Shown in pieces: positions 8,072-16,842 of a stretch of 64,000 nucleotides of DNA (within the stretch, counting starts at the first letter, position 1; every line of letters starts with the position of its first letter). The position numbers were made by a program, and so were the translations under genes. The notes under the pieces are model-generated. The model ran no database searches and was not told where the DNA came from. It saw only the letters and a program-made list of their open reading frames with translations. The DNA is taken from NCBI GenBank assembly GCA_021793155.1, contig JAJYTF010000013.1, forward strand, positions 1 through 64,000. The letters run 5' to 3'. Source of the DNA: Pseudomonadota bacterium. Its GTDB lineage: Bacteria > Pseudomonadota > Alphaproteobacteria > Rhodospirillales > Magnetospirillaceae.

Positions 8072-8620
8072 ATGACCGCACGGGAATCGGATTGGTCGGC
8101 CTTGATGTGCCGCGCCCAGGACGGCGACGGCGCCGCCTATGCCGCCCTGCTGGGCGAGGTGGTGCCGTGGTTGCGCGCGCTGGCGTGGAAGGCCGGGACG
8201 CAACCCGATGATATCGAGGACGCCGTCCAGGACATCCTGCTGACCCTTCACGATGTTCGACATACCTTCGATCCGGCGCGGCCGTTCGCCCCCTGGCTTC
8301 AGGCAATAGCTCGCCACCGCCTGATCGACCGACTGCGCCGCCAGGGACGACGCCAGGCCCGGGAGATCCCGATCGAGGAGGAGCATGAAACATTTCCTGC
8401 CCCTGAAACGAATAGTCATGAGGTGGCGGGTGACGCCCGCCGTCTGCAGGCGGCGGTCGCGGCCCTCCCCGAAGGCCAGCGGCAGGCGGTCGAACTGCTG
8501 AGGATGAAGGAGTTATCCTTGAAGGAGGCGGCGGCGCGCAGCGGGCAATCGGAGACAGCGTTGAAGGTGGCCTTGCACCGGGCGATCAAACGCTTGCGCA
8601 GCTTGTTGGATGGAAGGTGA
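8072..8620 (+). CDS. sigF: ECF sigma factor, SigF-like
   Basis: A 182-residue ECF sigma factor with region 2 (about 10-80: DAVQDILLTLHDVRHTFDP, APWLQAIARHRLIDRLRRQG) and region 4 (about 125-180: ALPEGQRQAVELLRMKELSL then AAARSGQSETALKVALHRAI). It is followed directly by an NrsF-type membrane anti-sigma and is divergent from the bufferin operon, the arrangement seen for Caulobacter SigF, which responds to copper and heavy metals. It presumably drives bufABC through the GTAACC/CGAA promoter. Confidence 0.92.
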   Translation: MTARESDWSALMCRAQDGDGAAYAALLGEVVPWLRALAWKAGTQPDDIEDAVQDILLTLHDVRHTFDPARPFAPWLQAIARHRLIDRLRRQGRRQAREIPIEEEHETFPAPETNSHEVAGDARRLQAAVAALPEGQRQAVELLRMKELSLKEAAARSGQSETALKVALHRAIKRLRSLLDGR

Positions 8621-8624
8621 CGCC

Positions 8625-9275
8625 ATGAGCCAACCGACCGACGACCTCATCGCCCGTCTGACCGGAAACCTGGCGCCAGTCAAGCGGCTGACACCGCCGC
8701 TGTGGCGCGCTGCCGGGCTGGCGGCGCTGGCGACGCTCTTCCTCACCCTGCTGGTGGCGGTGCGGGGATTGCGGCCGGACATCGCTATCAAGATTGCCGA
8801 TCCGTCGTTCCTGACCGCGGTGGGCGCCGCCTGGCTGACCGGCGTAACAGCAACCATGGCGGCGCTGGAAATCAGCCTTCCCGACCGGTCGCAGACGTGG
8901 ATCTGGCTGCCGGCACCGGCGGCCCTTCTCTGGGTGTGGGGCGTCGGCTGGGGCTGCCTCGCCCATTGGGTAACCATCCTGGAGGCCAGGCCGGTAGAGG
9001 AATCCAGTGTCCGCTGCCTGACGACCCTGGTTGCCGGCAGCATTCCCTTGGCCTTGGTCCTGTGGAAATCGCTTGGACGGGCCAAGCCGTTGCGCCGCTC
9101 GGCCACCGCCTGGCTGGCTGCCGTAGCGGTTGCGGCTTTCGCCGATGCCGCTCACCTCCTATGCCATGTCGTCGAGGCGACAGTCTTCGTGCTGCTGATG
9201 AACCTAGGCGTCGCCGCGGTCAGCATCATCGTGCTGGGCGGCATCGGCGGCCGCGTGCTGCCGCGTGCGGGCTAG
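8625..9275 (+). CDS. nrsF: NrsF-like membrane anti-sigma factor (DUF1109)
   Basis: A 216-residue protein with six predicted membrane helices and an N-terminal cytosolic segment (MSQPTDDLIARLTGNLAPVK) typical of DUF1109 anti-sigma factors. Cys residues occur at GWGCLAHW, VRCLTT and LLCHVV. Conserved Cys in NrsF are thought to sense metal or redox stress and release SigF. The start at 8625 (GGAAGG upstream) is preferred to an ATG at 8610 that overlaps the sigma gene. It is co-transcribed with sigF. Confidence 0.88.
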   Translation: MSQPTDDLIARLTGNLAPVKRLTPPLWRAAGLAALATLFLTLLVAVRGLRPDIAIKIADPSFLTAVGAAWLTGVTATMAALEISLPDRSQTWIWLPAPAALLWVWGVGWGCLAHWVTILEARPVEESSVRCLTTLVAGSIPLALVLWKSLGRAKPLRRSATAWLAAVAVAAFADAAHLLCHVVEATVFVLLMNLGVAAVSIIVLGGIGGRVLPRAG

Positions 9276-9469
9276 GCACCGCCGATTCCCTGGATGATGG
9301 TGCCGCTGCCTTCGCATTCCGGACACATCCTGGCATCGAGGCGCCCCGTTCCTTCGCACAGGCGGCAAACAGCCTCACCCGTGCCGGGGGTGCCTGGTGC
9401 CGCCTGATCGCCCGGCTTGAGGCTCGGACTGCTGCCGTGGCAGAAGTTCTCGCCGAATTCGCGCGTCAT
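9272..9469 (-). CDS. Small Cys-rich zinc-ribbon-like protein (CxxCxGxG repeats)
   Basis: A 65-residue protein whose C-terminal half carries two CxxCxGxG units (CRLCEGTG and CPECEGSG), resembling half of a DnaJ zinc finger. This would bind one Zn. A further Cys-His pair lies at NFCHGSS. GGAGGA seven bases upstream supports translation. It converges on nrsF with a 4-base overlap and lies downstream of dgcA on the same strand. Function unknown. A link to the neighbouring metal-response operon is possible but unproven. Confidence 0.65.
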   Translation of the reverse strand: MTREFGENFCHGSSPSLKPGDQAAPGTPGTGEAVCRLCEGTGRLDARMCPECEGSGTIIQGIGGA

Positions 9470-9529
9470 CGTCGTTCCTCCGCTCGCTGATCCCGTGTGG
9501 ACAGGCAGGCCAGCGGAAGGTTCCGGCCG

Positions 9530-10513
9530 TTATCCCCACAGATCGCTCGTCGGCGGATACACGGTGGCGCCATCGTAGCGCAGTCCCGGTTGGCGATCCT
9601 CGGCCAGCAGGAGCGGCCCGTCGAGGTCGACGAAGGCTGCCCCCTGCGCGACCAGCATGGCGGGAGCCATGGACAGCGAACTCCCCACCATGCACCCGAC
9701 CATGATGCCAAATCCGGCGGCCGAGGCGGCAGCCTTGACCTTCAGCGCCTCGGTCAGCCCGCCGGTCTTGTCCAGTTTGAGGTTCAGCACCTGGTAGATC
9801 CCGCGCAGACGGCCCATGTCGGAGGCCAGGTGGAACGATTCGTCGGCGCCCAGCGGAATGGGGCAAGAGACTCCGCGAAGCGACTCGTCCTGCCCCGCTG
9901 GCAGCGGCTGTTCGATCAATTCCACGCCGGCCGCCGCCAGGGTCGGCCCCAATTCGGCGACGGTGGCGGGTGTCCAGCCTTCATTGGCGTCGACGATCAG
10001 ACGCGCCCGGGGGACCGCCGCCCGCACCGCGAGCACCCGGTCGAGGTCGCCCTCGCCGTGCAGCTTGATCTTGAGCAGCGGCCGGCCCACCGCCTCGCGG
10101 GCGGCGGCGGCCATGGCTTCCGGCGCATCGATGGCGAGCGTGAAGGCCGTGGTCAACGGAACCGGCGCGGGCAATCCGGCCAGCTGCCAGACCGGACGGC
10201 CGGCCTGTTTGGCTTCCAGGTCCCAAAGGGCGCAGTCGAGCGCGTTGCGCGCTGCGCCGGCCGGCAAAATTGATTGGAGGGCAATGCGATGCAGACCGGT
10301 CTCAATCTGTCGTCTGATGTTCTCCAGGGCCGCGATCACGCCCTCGACCGTTTCGCCATAGCGGGCGTAGGGCACGCATTCGCCGCGCCCAACCAAAGCC
10401 CCCTCGCGGAGTTGGACCACAACCACCTGGGCGGCCACTTTCGAGCCCCGTGAAATGCGGAAGGTGCGGCGGAGGGGGAAGGAATCGCGGAACAGCAACA
10501 GGGTCCGGGTCAT
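9530..10513 (-). CDS. dgcA: N-acetyl-D-glutamate racemase (enolase superfamily), DgcA
   Basis: A 327-residue enolase-superfamily enzyme. Visible residues are the KIK acid/base motif (LLKIKLHGEG), metal-binding IVDANEGW, IEQPL and GADES, and the second-half Lys in LNLKLDKTGG. By itself it looks like a dipeptide epimerase. The 4-base overlap (ATGA) with dgcN indicates the D-glutamate pathway, in which DgcN acetylates D-Glu and DgcA racemises N-acetyl-D-Glu to the L form. An extended frame upstream of 10513 lies inside dgcN and is not used. Confidence 0.85.
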   Translation of the reverse strand: MTRTLLLFRDSFPLRRTFRISRGSKVAAQVVVVQLREGALVGRGECVPYARYGETVEGVIAALENIRRQIETGLHRIALQSILPAGAARNALDCALWDLEAKQAGRPVWQLAGLPAPVPLTTAFTLAIDAPEAMAAAAREAVGRPLLKIKLHGEGDLDRVLAVRAAVPRARLIVDANEGWTPATVAELGPTLAAAGVELIEQPLPAGQDESLRGVSCPIPLGADESFHLASDMGRLRGIYQVLNLKLDKTGGLTEALKVKAAASAAGFGIMVGCMVGSSLSMAPAMLVAQGAAFVDLDGPLLLAEDRQPGLRYDGATVYPPTSDLWG

Positions 10514-11511
10514 TGCAGCATCCGGTCCACCAGCGGGCCAACCCCGCCGCGCAACGGGTCGACCGCCGGGAGCCCGAGCAGGTCGGCGGCATCGTCCAGC
10601 CAGCGCCGCGCCTGCATGGCATCCATGCCGGCGGTGTTGGCGGCGATACCGATCACCCGGGCCGCGGGGCAGGTCAGCCGGGCACAGGTCTCGTTCAGCG
10701 TCAGGCATTCACCCAGCGGCGGCAGCGGCCGTCCCGGCAGGCCCCGCATATGCGGGCGGCCGGGCTCGGTGCAGAGGACCAGCGCCTGCGCCTGCGCTCC
10801 GTGCAGCAGGCCGAGCGAAACGCCGGCATAGGACGGATGGGCCAGCGATCCCTGGCCTTCGATGATGTCCCAGTGGTCGTCCTGGTTGGCCGGCGCCAGC
10901 CATTCGGTGGCGCCGGAAATGAAATCGGCGACCACCGCATCCACCGACACACCGCTGCCGGCGATCAGGATGCCGGTCTGCCCGGTGGCGCGGAAATCGG
11001 CTTTCAGACCGCGCGCCTTCAGGTCCTTCTCGATCGCCAGCGCGGTGAACATCTTGCCAACCGAACAGTCGGTGCCGATCGTCAGGCAGCGTTTGCCCGG
11101 GCGGAGCAGGCCGGTGCCAACCTCGAAGCCACGGTCGGGCTGGCGCACGTCGAAAAGGCGGCGCCCCAGCTGTGCGGCGACGGCCGCAAGCCGGGGCTGG
11201 TCGGCCAGCCGCTGATGCAGGCCGGCGGCAAGATCGAAACCGAGTTCAATGGCCCGGGACAGGGTGTCGAGCCAGCCGGCGGGGATGACTCCGCCGCGGT
11301 TGGCGACGCCGACCACCAGGGTCCGGGCTCCGGCGGACTGCGCTTGCTCCAGCGTGACATCGGGCAGGCCGAGGTCGGCCCGGCAGCCCGGCAGGCGCAA
11401 CTGCCCGACGACGTTCTGCGGCCGCCAGCGGGCGATGCCATCAGCCGTCTTGGCCGCCAACTGGTCGGCGGCATCCCCAAGGAACAGCAGATACGGCGCG
11501 GCAATCTGCAT
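10510..11511 (-). CDS. dgcN: D-glutamate N-acetyltransferase DgcN (DUF1611)
   Basis: A 333-residue DUF1611 protein. It has an N-terminal Rossmann-like domain (MQIAAPYLLFLGDAADQLAA) and a C-terminal P-loop-like domain with CLTIGTDCSVGKMFTALAIE and IEGQGSLAHPSYAGVSLGLL. DUF1611 proteins paired with an enolase-type epimerase were assigned as DgcN. The operon order dgcN-dgcA fits. It provides a route for D-glutamate (for example from peptidoglycan) to L-glutamate. Confidence 0.85.
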   Translation of the reverse strand: MQIAAPYLLFLGDAADQLAAKTADGIARWRPQNVVGQLRLPGCRADLGLPDVTLEQAQSAGARTLVVGVANRGGVIPAGWLDTLSRAIELGFDLAAGLHQRLADQPRLAAVAAQLGRRLFDVRQPDRGFEVGTGLLRPGKRCLTIGTDCSVGKMFTALAIEKDLKARGLKADFRATGQTGILIAGSGVSVDAVVADFISGATEWLAPANQDDHWDIIEGQGSLAHPSYAGVSLGLLHGAQAQALVLCTEPGRPHMRGLPGRPLPPLGECLTLNETCARLTCPAARVIGIAANTAGMDAMQARRWLDDAADLLGLPAVDPLRGGVGPLVDRMLQ

Positions 11512-11723
11512 GGCACCTGCTCGGCCGGCAGGGAATTCCTGGTTGCGGCCGGCACCGCAACTATTACAGCTACGCGATAATCCCCCGCCTTGTCCGCTCG
11601 GCGTCCGTTTCGTTCCGCGGGGCAGGCTCTAAAAAATGGGTCGAGGCGTCTTCAATGTCGAGGCTGGGCTCGGCCCTGCGGGCTCTTGCAACTCGTCGTC
11701 ATCCTAGCATGCCGCCTGGGCAA

Positions 11724-11933
11724 TCACCCAGCGTGTCCTTCGTAATGCTGGGCGAGCTGCTCGGCGGCTGGAGGCGTGTGCAGCAGGTCTTTCACGGCGA
11801 TGCATTGCCCCCCGGCCTGGCCGCAGCCGCTGGCGGCGTTGAGGCCGACGAAGGCGAAGAACAGTCCGACGAATAATGCGCCGCCCATGTTGGCGAGATG
11901 GTGCAGGACGGTGCGCGGAGCGGAATAAAGCAT
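11724..11933 (-). CDS. Small membrane protein, unknown
   Basis: A 69-residue protein with one hydrophobic segment (MGGALFVGLFFAFVGLNAAS) followed by two Cys (SGCGQAGGQC) on the far side. The start at 11933 has GGGGAG six bases upstream. A longer frame to 12014 has none. It is divergent from hupU. No family recognised. Being next to the H2 sensor may be coincidence. Confidence 0.6.
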   Translation of the reverse strand: MLYSAPRTVLHHLANMGGALFVGLFFAFVGLNAASGCGQAGGQCIAVKDLLHTPPAAEQLAQHYEGHAG

Positions 11934-12055
11934 GGTGGACTCCCCATTTGCCAGGAAGAGAACATAACGGGAACATCTGTGCCGTTGCAAGGGCAATTCG
12001 CGTGAACCGATCATTTTCTTGTGCGAAGCGTTCCTCGACTCTTAGACTTGGGGCC

Positions 12056-13069
12056 ATGGCACAGGAAGGAAATCCAGGCAACCTGACCGTCCTCTGGCTT
12101 CAGGCCGGAAGCTGCGGCGGCTGCACCATGTCGGCGCTGGGGGCCGAGCCCGATGGACTGGTGGCAAGCCTCGAGCGTGCCGGCATCCGTTTGCTGTGGC
12201 ATCCCAGCCTGTCCGAGGAAGGCGGTTCGGCGACGCTCCGCCTGCTCGAGGAATGTGCGAGCGGCGCGCAGAGCGTCGATGTGCTTTGCGTCGAAGGTGC
12301 GGTTTTGGAGGGGCCGAACGGAACCGGGAAATTCCAGCTTCTGGGCGGCAGCGGTCGTCCGATGGCGCAGTGGGTGGCGGACCTGGCGAAGCGGGCCCGC
12401 TACTTGCTGGCGGTCGGCAGTTGCGCCAGCTACGGAGGCCTTCTGGCCGCCATGCCCAACAGCCTGGAGGCGGTGGGCCTCCAATTTGCCGGGGACGAGG
12501 CCGGCGGCCTGCTGGGCGACGGATGGTGCGGCAGCGGTGGCCTGCCGGTGATCAATGTCGCCGGATGCCCGCCGCATCCGGGATGGCTGGTGGAAACCTT
12601 GATGGGCCTGTCCCTGGGCCAGCTGCGGGCCCAGGATCTGGACGGCTTCGGCCGGCCGCGCTTCTGGGCCAATCACCTTGCGCACCACGGCTGCAACCGG
12701 AACGAATATTATGAATTCAAGGCCAGCGCCGCGGAGCCTTCGCAGAACGGCTGTCTAATGGAGAACCTGGGCTGCAAGGCGACCCAGGCGCCCGGCGACT
12801 GCAATCTGCGCGTCTGGAACGGCGGCGGCTCCTGCACCAATGGCGGGTTCGCCTGTATCAACTGCACCTCGCCGGGCTTCGAGGAGCCGACGGGCTCCTT
12901 CCTCGAGACGCCGAAGATCGCCGGCATTCCCGTTGGTCTGCCGGTGGATATGCCCAAGGCCTGGTTCGTCGCCCTCTCGGCGCTGTCGAAATCAGCTACG
13001 CCGGAACGCGTTCGCAAGAATGCCAGGGAAGACCGGATCGTGGTTCCGCCGCGGCAGCGCGGCCCATGA
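12056..13069 (+). CDS. hupU: H2-sensing [NiFe] hydrogenase small subunit HupU/HoxB
   Basis: A 337-residue Fe-S subunit without a TAT signal, as in cytosolic group 2b sensor hydrogenases. Cluster ligands are visible: GSCGGCTMS (proximal), VGSCASYGG, NVAGCPPHPGW, then HHGCNRNEYY and several Cys around residues 240-270 for the medial and distal clusters. The start at 12056 begins MAQEGNPGNLTVLWLQ, matching HupU/HoxB N-termini. It overlaps hupV by 4 bases. With HupV it should signal H2 to the kinase HupT (32512-33858). Confidence 0.93.
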   Translation: MAQEGNPGNLTVLWLQAGSCGGCTMSALGAEPDGLVASLERAGIRLLWHPSLSEEGGSATLRLLEECASGAQSVDVLCVEGAVLEGPNGTGKFQLLGGSGRPMAQWVADLAKRARYLLAVGSCASYGGLLAAMPNSLEAVGLQFAGDEAGGLLGDGWCGSGGLPVINVAGCPPHPGWLVETLMGLSLGQLRAQDLDGFGRPRFWANHLAHHGCNRNEYYEFKASAAEPSQNGCLMENLGCKATQAPGDCNLRVWNGGGSCTNGGFACINCTSPGFEEPTGSFLETPKIAGIPVGLPVDMPKAWFVALSALSKSATPERVRKNAREDRIVVPPRQRGP

Positions 13070-14520
13070 GCCGTTCCCTGGTCATCGGCCCCTTCAACCG
13101 CATCGAAGGGGATCTGGAAGTGCGGCTCGAGCTGTCCGACGGACAGGTCGCGGCGGCTCGGGTGACGGCACCGCTTTACCGCGGGTTCGAGCGCATTCTG
13201 ACCGGTCGGCCGGCCCTTGACGCCTTGGTCATCGCCCCCAGGATCTGCGGCATCTGCTCGGTGGCGCAGTCGTCGGCCGCGGCCAGGGCCTTGGGCGAGG
13301 CCATGGATCTGGTGCCGCCGGCCAACGGGCGGGCCGCCGCCGACATCATCCTGGCCTGCGAGAACGCGGCGGACCATCTGACCCACTTCTATCTATTCTT
13401 CATGGCCGACTTCGCCCGGCAGGATTACTGCGGCCGCCCCTGGCACGAGGAAGCCGCGCGCCGCTACAAGGCGATGGCGGGCGAGGCGGCGAAGGCGGCA
13501 TCGGCGGCCCGGGTGCGCTTCCTGCACATCATGGGGATCCTTGCCGGCAAATGGCCGCACAGCCTGGCCTTGCAGCCGGGCGGCATCACCAAGTCGGTGG
13601 ACATGGGCGAGCGTATGCGGCTGCTGGCCATTCTGGCGGAGTTCCGGCGCTTCCTTGAGGAACGGACCTTCGGGGATAGCCTGGAACGTATTGCGGCTTT
13701 GGACGGACCCAAAGCGCTGGAGGCCTGGGCGGCCGAGAAGCCGCCGACCGCGGGGGATCTTCGGTTGTTCCTGGACATCGCGGCTGACCTGGGTCTGGGA
13801 CGGTGGGGCCGCGGCCCGGCCCGGTTCCTGAGTTTCGGCGGGTTCGGCCCTGCCGACCGGCCGCTGTTCGCCGGGGGGCTGTGGCAGGACGGCCGACCGG
13901 ATGTGCTTGATCTCGGCGCCCTGCGCGAGGATCTGGGACATACCTGGATGGACGGAGATCCACTCCATCCCGCGGACGGGCGGACAGAGCCCAAGACCGA
14001 CAAGGCCGAAGCCTATAGCTGGTGCAAGGCGCCGCGGATCGCCGGCCGCACGGTCGAGGTCGGAGCCTTGGCGCGCCAGATGGTGGCGGGCCATCCTTTG
14101 GCGCGCGGGTTGGTCGCCGCATCGGATGGCCGCGGCAATATCCGGGACAGGGTGGTGGCCCGCCTGTTGGAACTGGCCATTCTGGTGCCGGCCATGGAGC
14201 GCTGGGTCGGGTTGCTGGGGGTGGACGGAGCCTTCTGCGATACCGCCGACATGCCGCGGCAGGCGAAGGGCGTCGGCCTGGTGGAAGCGGCGCGGGGCAG
14301 CCTCGGGCATTGGCTGTCGGTGGACGGCGGGCGGATCGGCGGCTACCAGATCATCGCACCGACCACCTGGAATTTCTCGCCGCGGGACTCGGCGGGAAAC
14401 CCGGGCCCGCTGGAGGAAGCCCTGGTCGGCGCACCGGTTGCCCCAGGGCAGGATCAGCCGCTGATCGTCCAGCATATCGTGCGCTCGTTCGATCCCTGCA
14501 TGAGCTGCACGGTGCATTGA
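13066..14520 (+). CDS. hupV: H2-sensing [NiFe] hydrogenase large subunit HupV/HoxC
   Basis: A 484-residue NiFe subunit. The Ni ligands are in RICGICSVAQ (N-terminal) and DPCMSCTVH (C-terminal). The protein ends exactly at that His with no cleavable tail, which is the hallmark of regulatory hydrogenases that do not need an endopeptidase. FNRIEGDLEV is the conserved N-terminal RIEG. It acts as a sensor rather than an energy-yielding enzyme. It is translationally coupled to hupU by ATGA. Confidence 0.93.
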   Translation: MSRSLVIGPFNRIEGDLEVRLELSDGQVAAARVTAPLYRGFERILTGRPALDALVIAPRICGICSVAQSSAAARALGEAMDLVPPANGRAAADIILACENAADHLTHFYLFFMADFARQDYCGRPWHEEAARRYKAMAGEAAKAASAARVRFLHIMGILAGKWPHSLALQPGGITKSVDMGERMRLLAILAEFRRFLEERTFGDSLERIAALDGPKALEAWAAEKPPTAGDLRLFLDIAADLGLGRWGRGPARFLSFGGFGPADRPLFAGGLWQDGRPDVLDLGALREDLGHTWMDGDPLHPADGRTEPKTDKAEAYSWCKAPRIAGRTVEVGALARQMVAGHPLARGLVAASDGRGNIRDRVVARLLELAILVPAMERWVGLLGVDGAFCDTADMPRQAKGVGLVEAARGSLGHWLSVDGGRIGGYQIIAPTTWNFSPRDSAGNPGPLEEALVGAPVAPGQDQPLIVQHIVRSFDPCMSCTVH

Positions 14521-14572
14521 GGAAGGTTCGCGCGAGAATATCGAGGTAGCTTCGGTTCGTCGGAGGGGGAAC

Positions 14573-15439
14573 ATGGGGAGCGCAACGATGCCGGCGCCTG
14601 GTCGCCGTCTTCCGGTCTGGCTGGTGGTCACGCGGAGCTACGGATTCGTCTGGGAGGAGCGACGGGAATTCGTACTACCCATAGCCGTTATCGCGCTGCT
14701 GTCGCTGGCCTATTCGGCCTTTGTTCCCGAACAGCACATGCCGCCGGGGCGGCTGCCGTCCGCGGAATTGCTTTTAGGCTTCGCCCTGCGCTTCGGCATG
14801 GCGCTTTTGCTCGCGCTGACGTCGATGTCGTTCGTCGTAGGGGTGCACCGTGCTGTGCTGCTCGACGAATTCCGCCGAGGCATCGCTTCGTTCCACTGGG
14901 ACCGGAACCTCCTGCGTTACTTCGGAACCTCGCTGGCGCTCGGTGTCATCGGCGTCCTGTGCTTTACCGCCGTCGGACTTGTCCTGCTCGTCGCCCTCCG
15001 ACTGGCCGCCGGCAGCGGCATCACGGTCGGTCTCGGGCTGGTCGTCGCCTACCTGGCCGCGGGAGTGCTGCTGCTGCGTCTCGTCCTGGCCTTGCCCGCG
15101 GCGGCAATTGGCCGGCAGGACCGGCTCACCCTGTCATGGCGGTCGACGCGCGGTCATCTGCTACGGTTGCTTGCCATCTGTCTCCTCACCTGGCTGCCTT
15201 TCCTGGTAGTGGGGTTGCTTCTTTTCGGTATTCAGGCCGGAACGGCCATCATGGCCATGCGCAGTGGTGTGCCTGTCTCGCCGGCCACATTCCGTGCCAG
15301 CCTGCCGGCTCAGGTGTTGTGGAGCGTCCTCGGCGGGATTTCGGCCCCGGTCATCGCCGTCATGCTGTCGCTCTGTTACGACGTGCTGGTCCGCGGCGGC
15401 GGGCCGAGGGACCAAGGCGCTACCGGGGTCTCGGGGTAA
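14573..15439 (+). CDS. Hypothetical six-helix membrane protein
   Basis: A 288-residue integral membrane protein with about six hydrophobic segments. The N-terminus (WLVVTRSYGFVWEERREFVL) and DRLTLSWRSTRGHLLRLLAI before a hydrophobic hairpin recall uncharacterised alphaproteobacterial membrane proteins related to the glycerophosphodiesterase membrane domain, but I cannot assign it. GGAGGGGGAAC precedes the ATG. It follows hupV by 52 bases and could be co-transcribed. A perfect 9-bp terminator-like repeat separates it from the convergent HD-GYP gene. Confidence 0.7.
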   Translation: MGSATMPAPGRRLPVWLVVTRSYGFVWEERREFVLPIAVIALLSLAYSAFVPEQHMPPGRLPSAELLLGFALRFGMALLLALTSMSFVVGVHRAVLLDEFRRGIASFHWDRNLLRYFGTSLALGVIGVLCFTAVGLVLLVALRLAAGSGITVGLGLVVAYLAAGVLLLRLVLALPAAAIGRQDRLTLSWRSTRGHLLRLLAICLLTWLPFLVVGLLLFGIQAGTAIMAMRSGVPVSPATFRASLPAQVLWSVLGGISAPVIAVMLSLCYDVLVRGGGPRDQGATGVSG

Positions 15440-15470
15440 GGCCGGCAGGGGTGGACAAACAGCCGGCCTT
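15438..15470. terminator. Bidirectional terminator-like inverted repeat
   Basis: AAGGCCGGC (15438-15446) and GCCGGCCTT (15462-15470) form a 9-bp stem with a 15-base loop between convergent genes. It overlaps both stop codons. Confidence 0.6.
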
Positions 15471-16570
15471 TACACCACGGCGTCGAGAAGCATCGCCTGA
15501 AAAAGTTTGAGGAAATGCTGATCGAGGTGCCCGGCCATCTCTTCCGTCATGATCCTCAAGGCCTTTGCCGCATCGATGGCCGGCTTGTAGACCCGGCGGT
15601 CGGTCAGGGCGCCGAATACGTCGACGATTGCCGCCATGCGGGCCAATTCGTTGAGCTGCGATCCTTTCAGGCCATGCGGGTAGCCTGATCCATCCAGTTT
15701 TTCATGATGCTGTTCGCCGATGGTGATCACCGGTTTGGGAATGCCCGGGTTTCGACGCAGGAATTTCACCGTTTCGGTGACGTGGCCCTTCATCACCATG
15801 AGCTCGGCATCGTCGAGGCGGCCCGGCTTGTTGAGGATCTCGTGCGGGATCGACATCTTTCCCGCGTCATGCAGCAGGCCGCCGGTTGCCAGCAGCAACT
15901 GGTCGTCATCTCTCAAGCCGGCGGCATGGCCGAACAGCGATAGCAGGGTCGCCACGCGCAGGCTGTGGGCATATGAATAGTTGTCGTGGTCCTTGACCCC
16001 GTCGAGGATTGACTTGAAGTCGTTCTTGGCAACGGCGGCGACCAAGGGTGTGCAGGCTTCGCTGAACCGGCCGTAGGGCAGAGGCTCGCCACCGGCGATC
16101 ACGTCCGACATGCTGTTGAAGGCGTCGACCGTGTCTTTCAGCGCCTGGCGGGGAAGCTCGGGAAGATTTTCCCACCGGCGTTCAATCGCGGCGTTCAGCC
16201 GCGCCGAGACTGCCTTGATCAGCATGCTTCTGCGGTAGGGCTTGACCAGATGGTCGTTGGCGCCGGCGGCGCGGGCCCCGCCGACAAGCTCGGAGACGGG
16301 CCGGTCGGCGACAAAGATCACGGGGGTGCGGCTCAGCACGCTGACTTGACGCAAGGCCTTGATGAAGCGGATGCCGCCATGCGGCGCCACTTGTTCGCCG
16401 ACGATGATGAGACTGGGCGCCTGGATGCTGAGTGAAGTGAGGGCGTTGGTGCTGTCGGCGAATACGCCGACCTGATAGAAGGACAACAGCGCGTTCGAAA
16501 CTTCGGAGCGGTGGCGGGAATTGGCATCGACCACCGCGACCGAGTGCGGTTTGACAGCATCCGCCGCCAT
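15470..16570 (-). CDS. Receiver-like domain plus HD-GYP putative cyclic-di-GMP phosphodiesterase
   Basis: A 366-residue protein. The N-terminal receiver-like domain (about 8-125) has VAVVDANSRHR, but the phosphoacceptor position reads Glu in IIVGEQVAP instead of Asp. The receiver Lys (LVKPYR) is kept. The HD-GYP domain (about 185-360) has HSLRVATLLS, LLHDAGKMSIP and GEQHHEKLDGSGYPHGL, so metal-binding and GYP residues look intact. Predicted role is c-di-GMP hydrolysis controlled by a non-phosphorylatable input. An alternative start at 16630 adds 20 residues. I prefer 16570 because the domain begins there and GGGG lies upstream. Confidence 0.88.
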   Translation of the reverse strand: MAADAVKPHSVAVVDANSRHRSEVSNALLSFYQVGVFADSTNALTSLSIQAPSLIIVGEQVAPHGGIRFIKALRQVSVLSRTPVIFVADRPVSELVGGARAAGANDHLVKPYRRSMLIKAVSARLNAAIERRWENLPELPRQALKDTVDAFNSMSDVIAGGEPLPYGRFSEACTPLVAAVAKNDFKSILDGVKDHDNYSYAHSLRVATLLSLFGHAAGLRDDDQLLLATGGLLHDAGKMSIPHEILNKPGRLDDAELMVMKGHVTETVKFLRRNPGIPKPVITIGEQHHEKLDGSGYPHGLKGSQLNELARMAAIVDVFGALTDRRVYKPAIDAAKALRIMTEEMAGHLDQHFLKLFQAMLLDAVV

Positions 16571-16842
16571 CCGGGCCCCCCACGCCTCACATTTTATCGC
16601 GGCGCCGGTTCCCCTGAACCTCGTCGCCATCGACTAGAGATGCTAAGAGGCATTCTCGTGTTGCACAAATTAAAAGTTGTAAACCATATGAAACGGGAGT
16701 TGGTACGCGATTAACATCCGTGTGCAGCGGCTTGGCCCCGGTGGGCGGTCGGCTTGACGGCCGGCGCCGTGATTGTCTTTTGCCGGCCATCGCGCCTGTG
16801 GTGAAATGGCTGCGTCTTCAATCGCGATCAGGGAAGTCGCCG

